Source of the DNA: Bacillota bacterium
GTDB taxonomy: Bacteria > Bacillota_C > Negativicutes > Sporomusales > Sporomusaceae
Reading direction: 5' to 3'
Assembly (NCBI GenBank): GCA_023441125.1
Contig: JAEZQV010000008.1
Location: 1-14,487 of the forward strand
DNA length: 14,487 nucleotides
The notes below the pieces were generated by a model, which was not told the DNA's origin, did no database searches, and saw only the letters and a program-made list of their open reading frames with translations. Below, piece after piece: positions 1 through 8,405 of this stretch. Made by a program: the position numbers and the translations under genes. The stretch's first letter is position 1, and every line of letters starts with the position of its first letter.

Positions 1-1
1 G

Positions 2-2755
2 CACGCAAGGGATGAGGCCCTTTTCCACCGGCAGTGGGAGACGTACCATAAGTTAAAGAAGCTGGCTTTAGACCGGAAGGCGGCAATAACCGAACGGGAA
101 CTGACTGTGCCGCACCGGTTCCGGCAACCTGTACTGGGCGTAATCGAGCAGCAGTTTTTTGGCGGTAAAACTACCGCCGGCCAGGCAGGCACGGACAATT
201 TTACCCTGGCGGAGGCGGCTAACCGCCGGACCGAGCTGGAGGCTATTGCCTGTGAAATCATCCGACTGAGCCGGCAGGAGGGCATGCGCTGGCGGGATAT
301 GGCCATTCTAATCCGGGATATGGACAGCTATGCCGAGTTAACAGCCACCGTACTGGCTGATTACCGGATTCCCTTTTTCCGGGACAACACCAGGCCGGCT
401 ATTCACCATCCGCTGGCCGAACTGGTGCGGTCAGCCCTCGATATTGTCCTGGAAAGATGGAGCTATGAACCGGTTTTCCGGTGCCTAAAGACCGATTTGC
501 TGCCGGTAACACGGGATGAAGTCGATATCCTGGAAAATTACTGTCTGGAATTTGGTATCCGGGGCTCACGCTGGACCAGTCCGGAGGAATGGTTGTTCCG
601 CCGCCGTTATTCGCTGGCGGAAGATGAATGGACCAGTGACGAGCTGAGCGCCGGTGAACAGGAATATTTGGACAAGATCAATCGCATCCGCCGGCAGGGA
701 ACGGCCGGACTGGTTACGCTGGCCGCCAGGCTGACGCCGGCGCTGCGGGAGGGTTTGCCGCCGCTAACTCTGGTCAAGGCGGTGTATGAATTTCTGACAG
801 GGTTAGCTGTTGAAGAGCAGCTGGCGGCCTGGGCGGCCGGAGCTGAAGCGGACGGTGATCTGGAACAGGCCCGGGAACATGAGCAAATATGGCCCAAGCT
901 GCTCGAATTATTCGATCAGCTGGTGGATACCTTCGGCGATCAGCCCCTGACACTGGCGGAGTTTGCGGCAGTTGTCAGCGAGGGATTGGAAGGCACCACG
1001 CTGAGTCTGATTCCACCGGGTCTCGATTATGTTACCATTACTGCGCTGGAACGTACCCGGCGGTTAAAAATAAAAGCGGCCTTTGTTCCCGGGGTGAGTG
1101 ACGGTGTTTTGCCCCGGCGCCGGCGGGAAGAAGGCCTGCTGAGCGACAGTGAGCGGGCGTTTTTAAAAACCCTGGGGCTCGAACTGGGCGGCGGGGCTGT
1201 CGCCGATGTATTTGCCGAGCAGTTTTTGGTATATACGGCCCTGACCAGAGCCAGCCGGAGTCTGTGGGTAAGTTACCCGCTGGCCGATGCGGAAGGCAAA
1301 GCGTTGGCGCCATCCGCTGTTATCCGCCGGCTTAAAGAAATTACCGGCGCTAAGCCGCTGGCTCTGCCGGTAGAACCGCCGGCCGGCCGGGAAGCCGAAT
1401 ATATTGTCCGGCCGGAGCGGGCTTTGGCCGTGCTGGCCCGGGCGCTGCGGCTATATAAAACGACCGGGCAGATCAGCCCGGTGTGGTGGGATGTTTACAA
1501 TTGGGCCCGGCAGCAGGAATGCTGGCGAGGGCAGCTTGCGGCGACAATGGCCGGACTGTTTCACTATAATCAGCCTGGCCGGCTGTCGGCCGGACTGCCG
1601 CAGCGGCTGTATGTGCAAAATGGGGTGCTGCGGGGCAGCGTAACGCGGTTTGAGGCTTTCCGCGCCTGTCCGTTTAAACATTTCGCCCAATATGGTCTGG
1701 GCCTGAAAGAGCGGGCTGCCTATCAATTGCGGGCGCCTGATCTGGGCCAGTTTCTGCATGCCGTGCTCAAACGGTTTGGCGAGCGGCTATCCGAGCAGGG
1801 ACTGAGCTGGGGAGCAGTAACCCCGGCCGGGATCAGCGAATTGTGTACCCGGATTGTTGCGGAACTGGCCCCCAAACTACAGAATGAAATTCTGTTAAGC
1901 AGTAAACAGCATGAGCATCTGGTAACACGGCTGACCCGCCGGGCAGTGCGGGCTGTCAGCCGCCTGGCGGCCTGGGCTGAGGTCAGCCTGTTTAAACCGG
2001 TGGCGCTGGAGCAGACTTTCGGTCAGGGGCAGGGCGGCCTGCCGGCGTTAACGCTGGCGCTGCCGGAAAGTATTTTGGAAATAGCCGGTCAGATCGACCG
2101 GCTGGATATCGGCGAATATGAGGGGCAGCAGTATGTGCTGGTAATTGACTATAAATCGGGCGGTGCCTGGCTAAGCCTGACAGAAGTCTATTACGGGCTT
2201 AAATTGCAGCTGTTGACCTATCTGCTGGTGGCGGTCAGCGCGCCGGCTGGCGTGAGTGCCTGTCTGCCGGCCGGTGTGTTGTACTATTTCTTGAAAAATC
2301 CCGTCATATCCGGGACCACGCTGCAGACGCCGGCGGAAATTGAAAAGAGCATTAATGCCCGGCTGAAAATGCCGGGCTGGCTGCTGGCTGACCCGAATAT
2401 CGCCGGTATGCTGGACCGGTCGCTGAACGGCTGGTCCGAGTATTTTCGCATTGCCCTTGGCAAAAACGGCTTTTACGAAAGTTGTTTGGATAAGCTTAAG
2501 ACTCAGGAGGAGTTTACCCTGTTATTAGACCATGTGGAGCAGGAACTGGTGGCGGTGGCGACAGCTATTCTCAGCGGCGAGACGGCAATCAGGCCCTACC
2601 GTTTGGACAAGGCTACGCCGTGCGGCTATTGTATTTTCCGGCCGGTATGCCAGTTTGACCATAATCTGCCCGAAAATGAATACCTGGCGCTGGCGAAAAT
2701 AGATGACAAGGCGATTATGAATACTCTGCGCCAGCGGAAAGGAGGCGGGGCGTAA
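2..2755 (+). CDS. addB: AddB, ATP-dependent deoxyribonuclease subunit B (5' end missing)
   Basis: This is the nuclease/helicase-like subunit of AddAB, which resects double-strand breaks for RecA loading. The frame is open from base 2, so the gene begins before the window. 917 residues are visible against roughly 1150 in the family, so the N-terminal part with the Walker A region is missing. The RecB-type nuclease core is intact: a GQIDRLD block (Asp codon at 2096) and a DYKSG block (Asp 2147, Lys 2153). The four cysteines of the AddB iron-sulfur cluster are all present: one in FRACPFK (codon 1667) and three spaced C-x2-C-x5-C near the C-terminus (codons 2621, 2630, 2648). The GTG at 107 is internal, because coding sequence continues upstream of it. 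The stop codon overlaps the addA start by one base (TAATG), so the two are translationally coupled. Family assignment is very secure. Confidence 0.96.
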   Translation, partial: HARDEALFHRQWETYHKLKKLALDRKAAITERELTVPHRFRQPVLGVIEQQFFGGKTTAGQAGTDNFTLAEAANRRTELEAIACEIIRLSRQEGMRWRDMAILIRDMDSYAELTATVLADYRIPFFRDNTRPAIHHPLAELVRSALDIVLERWSYEPVFRCLKTDLLPVTRDEVDILENYCLEFGIRGSRWTSPEEWLFRRRYSLAEDEWTSDELSAGEQEYLDKINRIRRQGTAGLVTLAARLTPALREGLPPLTLVKAVYEFLTGLAVEEQLAAWAAGAEADGDLEQAREHEQIWPKLLELFDQLVDTFGDQPLTLAEFAAVVSEGLEGTTLSLIPPGLDYVTITALERTRRLKIKAAFVPGVSDGVLPRRRREEGLLSDSERAFLKTLGLELGGGAVADVFAEQFLVYTALTRASRSLWVSYPLADAEGKALAPSAVIRRLKEITGAKPLALPVEPPAGREAEYIVRPERALAVLARALRLYKTTGQISPVWWDVYNWARQQECWRGQLAATMAGLFHYNQPGRLSAGLPQRLYVQNGVLRGSVTRFEAFRACPFKHFAQYGLGLKERAAYQLRAPDLGQFLHAVLKRFGERLSEQGLSWGAVTPAGISELCTRIVAELAPKLQNEILLSSKQHEHLVTRLTRRAVRAVSRLAAWAEVSLFKPVALEQTFGQGQGGLPALTLALPESILEIAGQIDRLDIGEYEGQQYVLVIDYKSGGAWLSLTEVYYGLKLQLLTYLLVAVSAPAGVSACLPAGVLYYFLKNPVISGTTLQTPAEIEKSINARLKMPGWLLADPNIAGMLDRSLNGWSEYFRIALGKNGFYESCLDKLKTQEEFTLLLDHVEQELVAVATAILSGETAIRPYRLDKATPCGYCIFRPVCQFDHNLPENEYLALAKIDDKAIMNTLRQRKGGGA

Positions 2756-5700
2756 TGCAATGCTCTCCCGAACAACAGGCTGCCATCGAAACCCGCAATC
2801 ATAATCTCTTAGTAGCGGCCGCAGCCGGATCCGGCAAGACCTGGGTTTTGGTGGAACGAATTATCAGCCGCATTATGGATCCGGACGAAAGGCTGAGTGT
2901 AGACAGCCTGCTGGTTGTTACCTTTACCAATGCCGCCGCCAATGAGATGCGCAGCCGCATTGGCGAGGCGCTGAATGCGGCCCTGGTCCAGCCCGGACTT
3001 ACCGATCCTGAATTAAAGCGGCATGTAGAGCGCCAACTGGTGCTCCTCAACGCCGCCAGTATTTCTACCCTGCATGCTTTCTGCCAAAGTCTGATCAGGC
3101 AGTATTTTTACCTTTTACATATTGAGCCTGCTTTCCGGATTGCCAACGATACGGAAATCACGTTAATTAAAAGTGATGTACTGGAGGCGGTATTTGAGGC
3201 CGGCTATAGCGATGCCGCCGCCGGCTTTTTGTCGCTGGTTGAACATTACGGGGATGAAGACGGCGACTATTCGCTGGCCGGGCTGGTGCTTAGGCTCTAT
3301 GAATTCTCGCGCAGCCACCCCTGGCCTGATCACTGGCTGGACGGACTGGCCAGGGCTTTTGACCTGCCGGCAGAGGCCGCCTTTGATGAAACACCCTGGT
3401 CGGCATTGGTCCGGGATAAAATAACCCTGGACTGGGAAGAAGCCAGACAAACCCTGACGGCCCTGCTGGCCGAGGCCGGCAAACCGGGAAATCCTGCGGC
3501 TTACAGCCGAACGCTGGCAGAAGACATCCATATTATTGACAAGCTGCTGCTGGCCGCCCGTACTTCCTGGACCGCCCTGGACGCCGCGCTGGCCGATGCC
3601 GCTTTTCCCCGCATTGCTGCCGTGGGCAAGGAGGTAGCCCAGGAGATTAAAGACTATTTCCAGGGACAGCGTAATAAAGCTAAGAAAAAAATCACCGAAG
3701 TCAGGGCCGGATATTTTGAACGCAGCGGTGACGAACTGGTTGCCGATTTGCGCCGGGTCCAGCCGCTGGTTGCGGCGTTGGTAGATCTGGTAAAAACCTT
3801 TGCGGCCGGCTATGCCGGCGCCAAACAGCATAAGGGGGTTGTCGACTTTAATGATCTGGAGCATCTGTGCCTGGCGGTTTTGCGCGACAAAGACGCTTCA
3901 CCCGGCGTATTCAAGCCTTCGGCAGTGGCGCTGGGACTTAAGGCGCGGTTCAGCGAAATTATGGTCGACGAGTATCAGGATACCAACCGGGTGCAGGAGG
4001 AAATTATCCGGCTGGTCGCCAATGAGGCGCAGCCCAACCTGTTTATGGTCGGGGATGTAAAACAGAGTATCTATCGGTTTCGGCTGGCTGAACCGGCTTT
4101 GTTTATGGAAAAATACCGCAGGTACCAGGCGGGTGGGGCGGCAGGCTGCCGCCGGATTGATTTGAGCCGGAATTTCCGCAGCCGGGCCGGCGTACTGCAC
4201 GCGGCCAATTTCCTGTTTGCCCAGCTTATGAGCCTGCGGACGGCGGAGCTTGATTACGGTGAAGCGGAGCGACTCAATCCCGGCCCGGACTATCCGGCAA
4301 GTGAGGGTGCCAGTCTTGACGGACCGGTGGAATTATTGATTATCGAGCGGGCTAAGGCTGGTGTACCGGAACGGGAGGCTGAACCGGACGGGGATGGCCA
4401 GACCATGGAAGATTCTGAGCAGGGCGGGGCCGGCAGTCCGGATAGTGTGGCGCAGGAAGAAGAATTGAGCGCCTTTGAGCAAGAGGCCCTACTGATCGCC
4501 CGCCGTATCCAGGAACTGATGGCCGGTGGTCAGCAGGCCTTCGACAAGCAAGCCGGCGGCTACCGGCCGCTGCTGTACCGGGATATTGTGATTTTACTGC
4601 GATCGGTAAAAGGCAAAGCTCAGGTCTTGCAGGACCGGCTGCGGCAAAACGGCATTCCCTGTTATGCCGAACTGGATTCCGGTTATTTTTCCGAAACCGA
4701 AATTGCTGTAATGCTGGCTTTGCTGCAAATTATCGATAATCCCCATCAGGATATCCCGTTAGCGGCCGTACTCCGGTCGCCGCTCCTGGGGCTTGGCGGC
4801 GATGAACTGGCGCAAATCCGTTTATGCCGGCGGCAGGGTGATTTATGGGACGCTCTTCAGGCCTATTGCCAGACTGCCGGCGCCGATGCCAAGGCCGTGC
4901 GCTTTGTAACCCAACTGGACGGCTGGCGCGACCTGGCACGGCGCAAAGGTGTAGCTGACCTTATCTGGCGGATTTACCATGACACCGGTTATTATGACTA
5001 TGTCGGCGGTATGCCCGGCGGGGTGCTGCGGCAGGCCAATCTGCGGGCGCTGCACGACCGGGCCCGGCAGTATGAAGCTACTGACTTCCGTGGTTTGTTC
5101 CGGTTTCTGCGGTTTATTGAACGCCTCAGGGAGAAGGATTCCGATTTATCGGTTGCCCGGGCACTGGGGGAAAGTGAAGATGTTGTCCGGGTCATGAGTA
5201 TTCATAAGAGTAAAGGGCTTGAATTCCCGGTGGTGATCCTGGCCGATACCGGCAAAAATTTCAATCTGCAGGATACCGGCGGCCTGGTGCTTTGCCACAA
5301 GGAACTGGGGGTAGGGCCGTACGTTACCCTGCCGGAACTAAGATTTCGCTATCCCACGCCGGCGCGCTGGGGTATCGCCCACAAGCTGGAACTTGAAACC
5401 AAGGCGGAAGAACTGAGAGTGTTATACGTTGCGCTGACGCGGGCCCGGGAAAAACTCATCCTGGTTGGCTCGGCCAAAAAACTGCGGCAAAAATGCGCGG
5501 CCTGGTCCCGGGCGGTGAGTGAACCGGCGTTTGCGCTGCCGGCCTGCCAGGTCCTGAAGGCCAAAAGCTATCTGGACTGGATTGGCATGGCGGTGGCCCG
5601 CCATCGGGATGGCGAGACGATCAGGCAGTATGGCGGAAAGCAGGAAGACCTTGCTCATCCACTGGCCGGCCATCCTTCGGCCTGGGCAGTTGCCATTTAT

Positions 5701-6507
5701 AATGCCGCCGAGATTGTGCTGCCGGAGCAAGCCGGCGAGGCCGACGATACGCTGCTGGCCGCCGTCCGCCGGTTAGAGCCGGTGGCTGCCGGTTCTGGCA
5801 GCCAGTGGGTGGATGAGCTGCTCAAGTGGGAGTACGGCTGTCAAACTGCTGTTGGCAAACCGGCGAAGCTGGCCGTCTCGGAGATTAAACACCGGCTGGA
5901 ACTTATTGCCGCCGAGGAGGCCGAACCGCTGTTGAGTCCGGCGGTTGTTCCTGTCCGGCCCCGGTTTCTGCAGGCAACCACCCGGATGACGCCGGTGGAA
6001 TACGGGATTATGGTGCACACGGTTATGCAGCATCTCCGCTTTGACGGCGAGGTTACCGAGCAGGCAATCCGGGAACAGGCCAGTGCCCTGGAAGCGCGGC
6101 AACTGCTGCCGGCCGGCCAGGCCGGCGAGGTGGACGCCGGCTTAATCGCTGCTTTTTTTGCCTCGGAACTGGGCCAGCGTGTACGCCGGGCCCGTGAGGT
6201 ATGGCGGGAGATGCCCTTCAGTCTGATACTGCCGGCGGAAAAATTCTATGCCGATCTGGCCGGCTGCGGTGAACAAATTTTTGTTCAGGGAGTAATTGAC
6301 TGCCTGTTTGCGGAAGACGGCGGCCTGGTGCTGCTGGACTATAAGACGGACCGGGCGGCGAGCGAGGCTGAACTGGCTGCCAAATACGCCGTTCAGTTAA
6401 GTATGTACACTGCCGCCGTCGAACGTATCCTGGGCCGGCAGGTTAAAGAACAGTATCTCTACGCTTTTGCCCTGGGCCGCGCCGTCAGAGTGACGGCTTT
6501 GGGCTAA
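2755..6507 (+). CDS. addA: AddA, ATP-dependent helicase/nuclease subunit A
   Basis: This is the helicase and second nuclease subunit of AddAB, a 3'-5' UvrD/Rep-type (SF1A) translocase acting with AddB on broken DNA ends. At 1250 residues it is full length for the family (about 1230). The helicase motifs appear in order: Walker A AAAAGSGKT (residues 21-29, Lys28), FTNAAANEM (motif Ia), DEYQDT (405-410), GDVKQSIYRF (motif III), LSRNFRS (motif IV), MSIHKSKGLEFP (814-825) and LYVALTRARE (890-899). The C-terminal RecB-type nuclease has GVID (Asp1182) and LLDYKTD (Asp1195, Lys1197). An acidic, low-complexity stretch near residues 535-575 looks like a variable linker. The start has a GGAGG-type SD at 2740-2749 and overlaps the addB stop. 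All catalytic motifs look intact. Confidence 0.97.
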   Translation: MQCSPEQQAAIETRNHNLLVAAAAGSGKTWVLVERIISRIMDPDERLSVDSLLVVTFTNAAANEMRSRIGEALNAALVQPGLTDPELKRHVERQLVLLNAASISTLHAFCQSLIRQYFYLLHIEPAFRIANDTEITLIKSDVLEAVFEAGYSDAAAGFLSLVEHYGDEDGDYSLAGLVLRLYEFSRSHPWPDHWLDGLARAFDLPAEAAFDETPWSALVRDKITLDWEEARQTLTALLAEAGKPGNPAAYSRTLAEDIHIIDKLLLAARTSWTALDAALADAAFPRIAAVGKEVAQEIKDYFQGQRNKAKKKITEVRAGYFERSGDELVADLRRVQPLVAALVDLVKTFAAGYAGAKQHKGVVDFNDLEHLCLAVLRDKDASPGVFKPSAVALGLKARFSEIMVDEYQDTNRVQEEIIRLVANEAQPNLFMVGDVKQSIYRFRLAEPALFMEKYRRYQAGGAAGCRRIDLSRNFRSRAGVLHAANFLFAQLMSLRTAELDYGEAERLNPGPDYPASEGASLDGPVELLIIERAKAGVPEREAEPDGDGQTMEDSEQGGAGSPDSVAQEEELSAFEQEALLIARRIQELMAGGQQAFDKQAGGYRPLLYRDIVILLRSVKGKAQVLQDRLRQNGIPCYAELDSGYFSETEIAVMLALLQIIDNPHQDIPLAAVLRSPLLGLGGDELAQIRLCRRQGDLWDALQAYCQTAGADAKAVRFVTQLDGWRDLARRKGVADLIWRIYHDTGYYDYVGGMPGGVLRQANLRALHDRARQYEATDFRGLFRFLRFIERLREKDSDLSVARALGESEDVVRVMSIHKSKGLEFPVVILADTGKNFNLQDTGGLVLCHKELGVGPYVTLPELRFRYPTPARWGIAHKLELETKAEELRVLYVALTRAREKLILVGSAKKLRQKCAAWSRAVSEPAFALPACQVLKAKSYLDWIGMAVARHRDGETIRQYGGKQEDLAHPLAGHPSAWAVAIYNAAEIVLPEQAGEADDTLLAAVRRLEPVAAGSGSQWVDELLKWEYGCQTAVGKPAKLAVSEIKHRLELIAAEEAEPLLSPAVVPVRPRFLQATTRMTPVEYGIMVHTVMQHLRFDGEVTEQAIREQASALEARQLLPAGQAGEVDAGLIAAFFASELGQRVRRAREVWREMPFSLILPAEKFYADLAGCGEQIFVQGVIDCLFAEDGGLVLLDYKTDRAASEAELAAKYAVQLSMYTAAVERILGRQVKEQYLYAFALGRAVRVTALG

Positions 6508-6523
6508 GAACCGGTAATAAAAA

Positions 6524-6558
6524 GCGACACCCCGGGGAACTTTTCCCCGGGGTGTCGC
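6524..6558 (-). terminator. Rho-independent terminator of corA, shared with addA
   Basis: A perfect 14-bp stem (6524-6537 with 6545-6558) with a 7-base loop sits between the two convergent genes. Read on the minus strand it is followed by TTTTTATTA, so it is a classic terminator for corA, whose stop lies 12 bases away. On the plus strand the stem ends without a T run, so it may stop addBA transcription only partly. Confidence 0.9.
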
Positions 6559-6570
6559 ATAGCCGGTAGT

Positions 6571-7518
6571 TTAAAACATGCCTCTTCGCCAGAGTCCGAA
6601 AGCGCTTAGCGCGGTTACGGCGGCAGCAAACATCAGCGTTGCGGTAAAACCGCCATTGCCGCCAAAGGGTACATCCACATTCATGCCCATAAAGCTGGAA
6701 ACCATCGTCGGAATGGCCAGAATAATCGTCATGGAGGCCAGGAATTTCATAACCCGGTTGAGGTTATTGGATATGATGGAGGTAAAGGTATCCATCATTC
6801 CGCTCAAAATGCGGCTGTACATCTCGACCATCTCAATGGCCTGTTTGTTTTCGATGATGACATCTTCCAGCAAGTCTTCGTCTTCTTCATACATTTTAAT
6901 GAGGTGCTGCACCTGGCTGGTAGAACGCAGCCTGAGCAGCTTTTCCAGGACAATGCCGTTAGAACGCAACGAGGCGGCAAAGTACGTCAGGCCTTTCTGC
7001 AACTCCAGCAACTGGAAAATTTCCTCGTTTTGCATCGAACGGCGCAGATAATGCTCAATTTCGTCAGTCCGGCGGTTAATTTGCTTTAAATACTTTAAAA
7101 ACAAGGTAGCTGATTTGTACAGAATCTGAAAAAGAAACCGGGTCTTTTTAAAAGTGCTGAAGGCGCGGGGATTGTCCGGGTTAAAATCGGCCAATATCTC
7201 GTTGGCCTCCAGGCAAACGGTGATGATATACTCGGGAGTCAGCACAATGCCCAGTGGCAGTGCGTCATAACTGTCATGGCCGCGGGTGACCGGGATATTG
7301 GTAATGACCAGCATGTGGTTTTCATCAAGTTCAATACGGGAACGTTCTTCTTCGTCCAGTGCGGCCTTAAGAAAATCGAGCGGGCTGCCGGTAATGGCGA
7401 CCACTTGTTCCAGTTCTTCGGCCGTGGGATTTATGAGATTAAACCAGGCGCCTTTTTCCAGTGTCTGGTAGGTAAGTTCGTGTAATTGAGTACAGTTGCT
7501 GCGATAAATTTTGAGCAT
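6571..7518 (-). CDS. corA: CorA-family divalent metal transporter
   Basis: This inner-membrane channel of the CorA MIT family typically moves Mg2+, and sometimes Co2+, Ni2+ or Zn2+. The 315 residues follow the CorA plan: a long, charged cytoplasmic N-terminal domain, then two C-terminal membrane helices (about 257-277 and 291-310) joined by the signature GMN (278-280) as GMNVDVP, and a short basic tail (RRGMF). The ATG has a strong SD, AAGGGGG, 6 bases upstream. The gene stands alone, convergent with addA. It has its own promoter about 225 bases upstream of the start codon, and the leader in between can fold so that the SD is either blocked or free (separate entry). The family is certain; the transported ion cannot be read from sequence. 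Confidence 0.94.
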   Translation of the reverse strand: MLKIYRSNCTQLHELTYQTLEKGAWFNLINPTAEELEQVVAITGSPLDFLKAALDEEERSRIELDENHMLVITNIPVTRGHDSYDALPLGIVLTPEYIITVCLEANEILADFNPDNPRAFSTFKKTRFLFQILYKSATLFLKYLKQINRRTDEIEHYLRRSMQNEEIFQLLELQKGLTYFAASLRSNGIVLEKLLRLRSTSQVQHLIKMYEEDEDLLEDVIIENKQAIEMVEMYSRILSGMMDTFTSIISNNLNRVMKFLASMTIILAIPTMVSSFMGMNVDVPFGGNGGFTATLMFAAAVTALSAFGLWRRGMF

Positions 7519-7743
7519 GGTGCTCCCCCTTTCTTGTGGCAGGGGAATACCAATCCAGCCTTCGTTATAACTAACGCTGACTGACAGTACCTATCAGCAG
7601 TTGGTTACAGATAAATAAAGGTGAGAAAAATGGAATATTCCCCTAATTTTTATCAAATTGTGCAAAACGGGCCCGCTAGGTCGGTCTACATCCATCTATC
7701 TCACCTACCTTTAATTTATTATGGATTATCTTTCAATAGCTCT
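7519..7743 (-). promoter_or_regulatory. Long structured 5' leader of corA, candidate metal-sensing RNA switch
   Basis: The inferred transcript has about 225 untranslated bases before the corA ATG. Positions below are plus-strand coordinates of the minus-strand RNA. An outer stem of 8 bp pairs 7699-7706 with 7619-7626 (AGGUGAGA/UCUCACCU). A separate 12-bp hairpin joins 7594-7607 with 7568-7580, with one mismatch and one bulge. Near the start codon, CCCCU (7541-7545) can pair with the SD segment AGGGG (7526-7530) across a 10-base loop. The same CCCCU, as UAUUCCCCU (7541-7549), is also perfectly complementary over 9 bases to AGGGGAAUA (7636-7644). The two pairings exclude each other, so one fold hides the SD and the other frees it. 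I do not recognise a known riboswitch class. The pairings are seen directly; the regulatory role is inference. Confidence 0.5.
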
Positions 7744-7749
7744 ATAAAG

Positions 7750-7778
7750 ACTATAATTCTGTTTGTAGTAATAGTCAA
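7750..7778 (-). promoter_or_regulatory. Sigma-A type promoter for corA
   Basis: On the minus strand the -35 is TTGACT (plus positions 7773-7778) and the -10 is TATAGT (7750-7755), with a 17-base spacer. Transcription would begin near 7743. Confidence 0.75.
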
Positions 7779-7816
7779 CCTTTTTATTGAATTTTAACAG
7801 GTTTTTTACTTAACCT

Positions 7817-7868
7817 TAGCATAGCTACCGTCTCTGTATGCTAGAATGATACTAAACAAGGCATTCTA
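7817..7868. promoter_or_regulatory. Two overlapping inverted repeats, possible operators or RNA hairpins
   Basis: TAGCATA (7817-7823) and TATGCTA (7837-7843) are inverted copies 13 bases apart. TAGAATG (7842-7848) and CATTCTA (7862-7868) are a second pair, also 13 bases apart, sharing two bases with the first. They lie between the corA promoter and the small ORF at 7930. No clean -35/-10 pair for the small ORF was found here, although TATACT at 7867-7872 could be a -10. Function is unknown. Confidence 0.35.
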
Positions 7869-7929
7869 TACTCTGTAGGGCTGAATTAATCGTAGCTGCC
7901 GGCCCGTGCAGGCTAAAGGAGGGATGAAT

Positions 7930-8049
7930 GTGGAGTGGCCGATCGAAATAACCTTGACACCGGAAGAACTGGAAGAATTGCTGCGGGATTTGCCGGAAAT
8001 TGTCCGCGAACTGGAAGCTGGTGATTGGCAAAGCGCCGGTATCAAATGA
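7930..8049 (+). CDS. Small acidic protein of unknown function (39 codons)
   Basis: I do not recognise this product. It is a short, acidic, mostly helical-looking peptide: two Pro-containing acidic helices (TPEELEELLRDLPEIVRELE), then AGDWQSAGIK. Codon choice (ctg, ccg, gcc, cgc) matches the neighbouring real genes. A near-consensus SD, AAAGGAGGG, ends at 7923. The GTG at 7930 sits 7 bases from the AGGAGG core and is preferred. An in-frame ATG at 7924 would give 41 codons but is only one base from the SD core. The gene stands alone between the corA leader region and the tRNA-Ser genes, and is short enough to be skipped by automatic annotation. It could be a regulatory or scaffold peptide; no function is claimed. 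Confidence 0.6.
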   Translation: MEWPIEITLTPEELEELLRDLPEIVRELEAGDWQSAGIK

Positions 8050-8110
8050 ATGTCCGACTGCGTAACGGTCCATACTAAATGCATAGATAAAATTACCTGG
8101 GGCTGGTTTG

Positions 8111-8140
8111 TTGACAAGCCCTCTTGGCGTTTGCTATAAT
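8111..8140 (+). promoter_or_regulatory. Promoter of tRNA-Ser(UGA)
   Basis: TTGACA (8111-8116) and TATAAT (8135-8140) are both perfect consensus with an 18-base spacer, and TGc precedes the -10 (extended -10). The first tRNA base follows about 19 bases later. Confidence 0.88.
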
Positions 8141-8158
8141 ACTTTATGTGCCGGCTAC

Positions 8159-8247
8159 GGAGGGGTGTCCGAGCGGTTTATGGAGCTGGTCTTGAAAACC
8201 AGTGATCCCGCAAGGGACCGTGGGTTCGAATCCCACCCCCTCCGCCA
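8159..8247 (+). tRNA. tRNA-Ser, anticodon UGA
   Basis: It has the 7-bp acceptor stem GGAGGGG/CCCCTCC, discriminator G and encoded CCA at the 3' end. The anticodon stem CTGGT/ACCAG encloses the loop CTTGAAA with anticodon TGA at 8193-8195, reading UCA and other UCN codons. The long variable arm (GATCCCGCAAGGGACC) is the class II feature of serine tRNA. The T loop is GGGTTCGAATCCC. Confidence 0.97.
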
Positions 8248-8259
8248 TTAAGTCTGTAA

Positions 8260-8288
8260 TTGACTTCATAGTGAGTCTCTGGTATAAT
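8260..8288 (+). promoter_or_regulatory. Promoter of tRNA-Ser(GCU)
   Basis: TTGACT (8260-8265) and TATAAT (8283-8288) have a 17-base spacer. They lie wholly in the 66-base gap between the two tRNA genes, so the second tRNA can be made independently of the first. Confidence 0.82.
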
Positions 8289-8313
8289 CTAATATGTTCA
8301 GCTTAAGACACAT

Positions 8314-8404
8314 GGAGTGGTACTCAAGTGGCTGAAGAGGACGGTTTGCTAAATCGTTAGAGGTCGTGAGGCCTGCGTGGGTTCAAATCCCACCCACTCC
8401 GCCA
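8314..8404 (+). tRNA. tRNA-Ser, anticodon GCU
   Basis: Acceptor stem GGAGTGG/CCACTCC, discriminator G, encoded CCA. The anticodon stem ACGGT/ATCGT encloses TTGCTAA with anticodon GCT at 8348-8350, reading AGC and AGU. A long variable arm (GGTCGTGAGGCC core) confirms a class II serine tRNA. Together with the upstream gene it covers two of the serine codon boxes. Confidence 0.97.
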
Positions 8405-8405
8405 A

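Noticed and set aside
3163..3864. Long open frame of 233 codons on the minus strand inside addA
   Set aside because: It lies wholly within the conserved addA coding sequence, lacks a good SD, and its composition is that expected opposite a GC-rich gene.
7619..7743. M-box (ykoK) magnesium riboswitch in the corA leader, suggested by a GGTGAG word
   Set aside because: The other conserved blocks of the class are absent by eye; only a covariance search could exclude a divergent member.
7852..8117. Two overlapping minus-strand frames opposite the small ORF
   Set aside because: No SD, repetitive composition, and the plus-strand frame has better codon choice and an SD.
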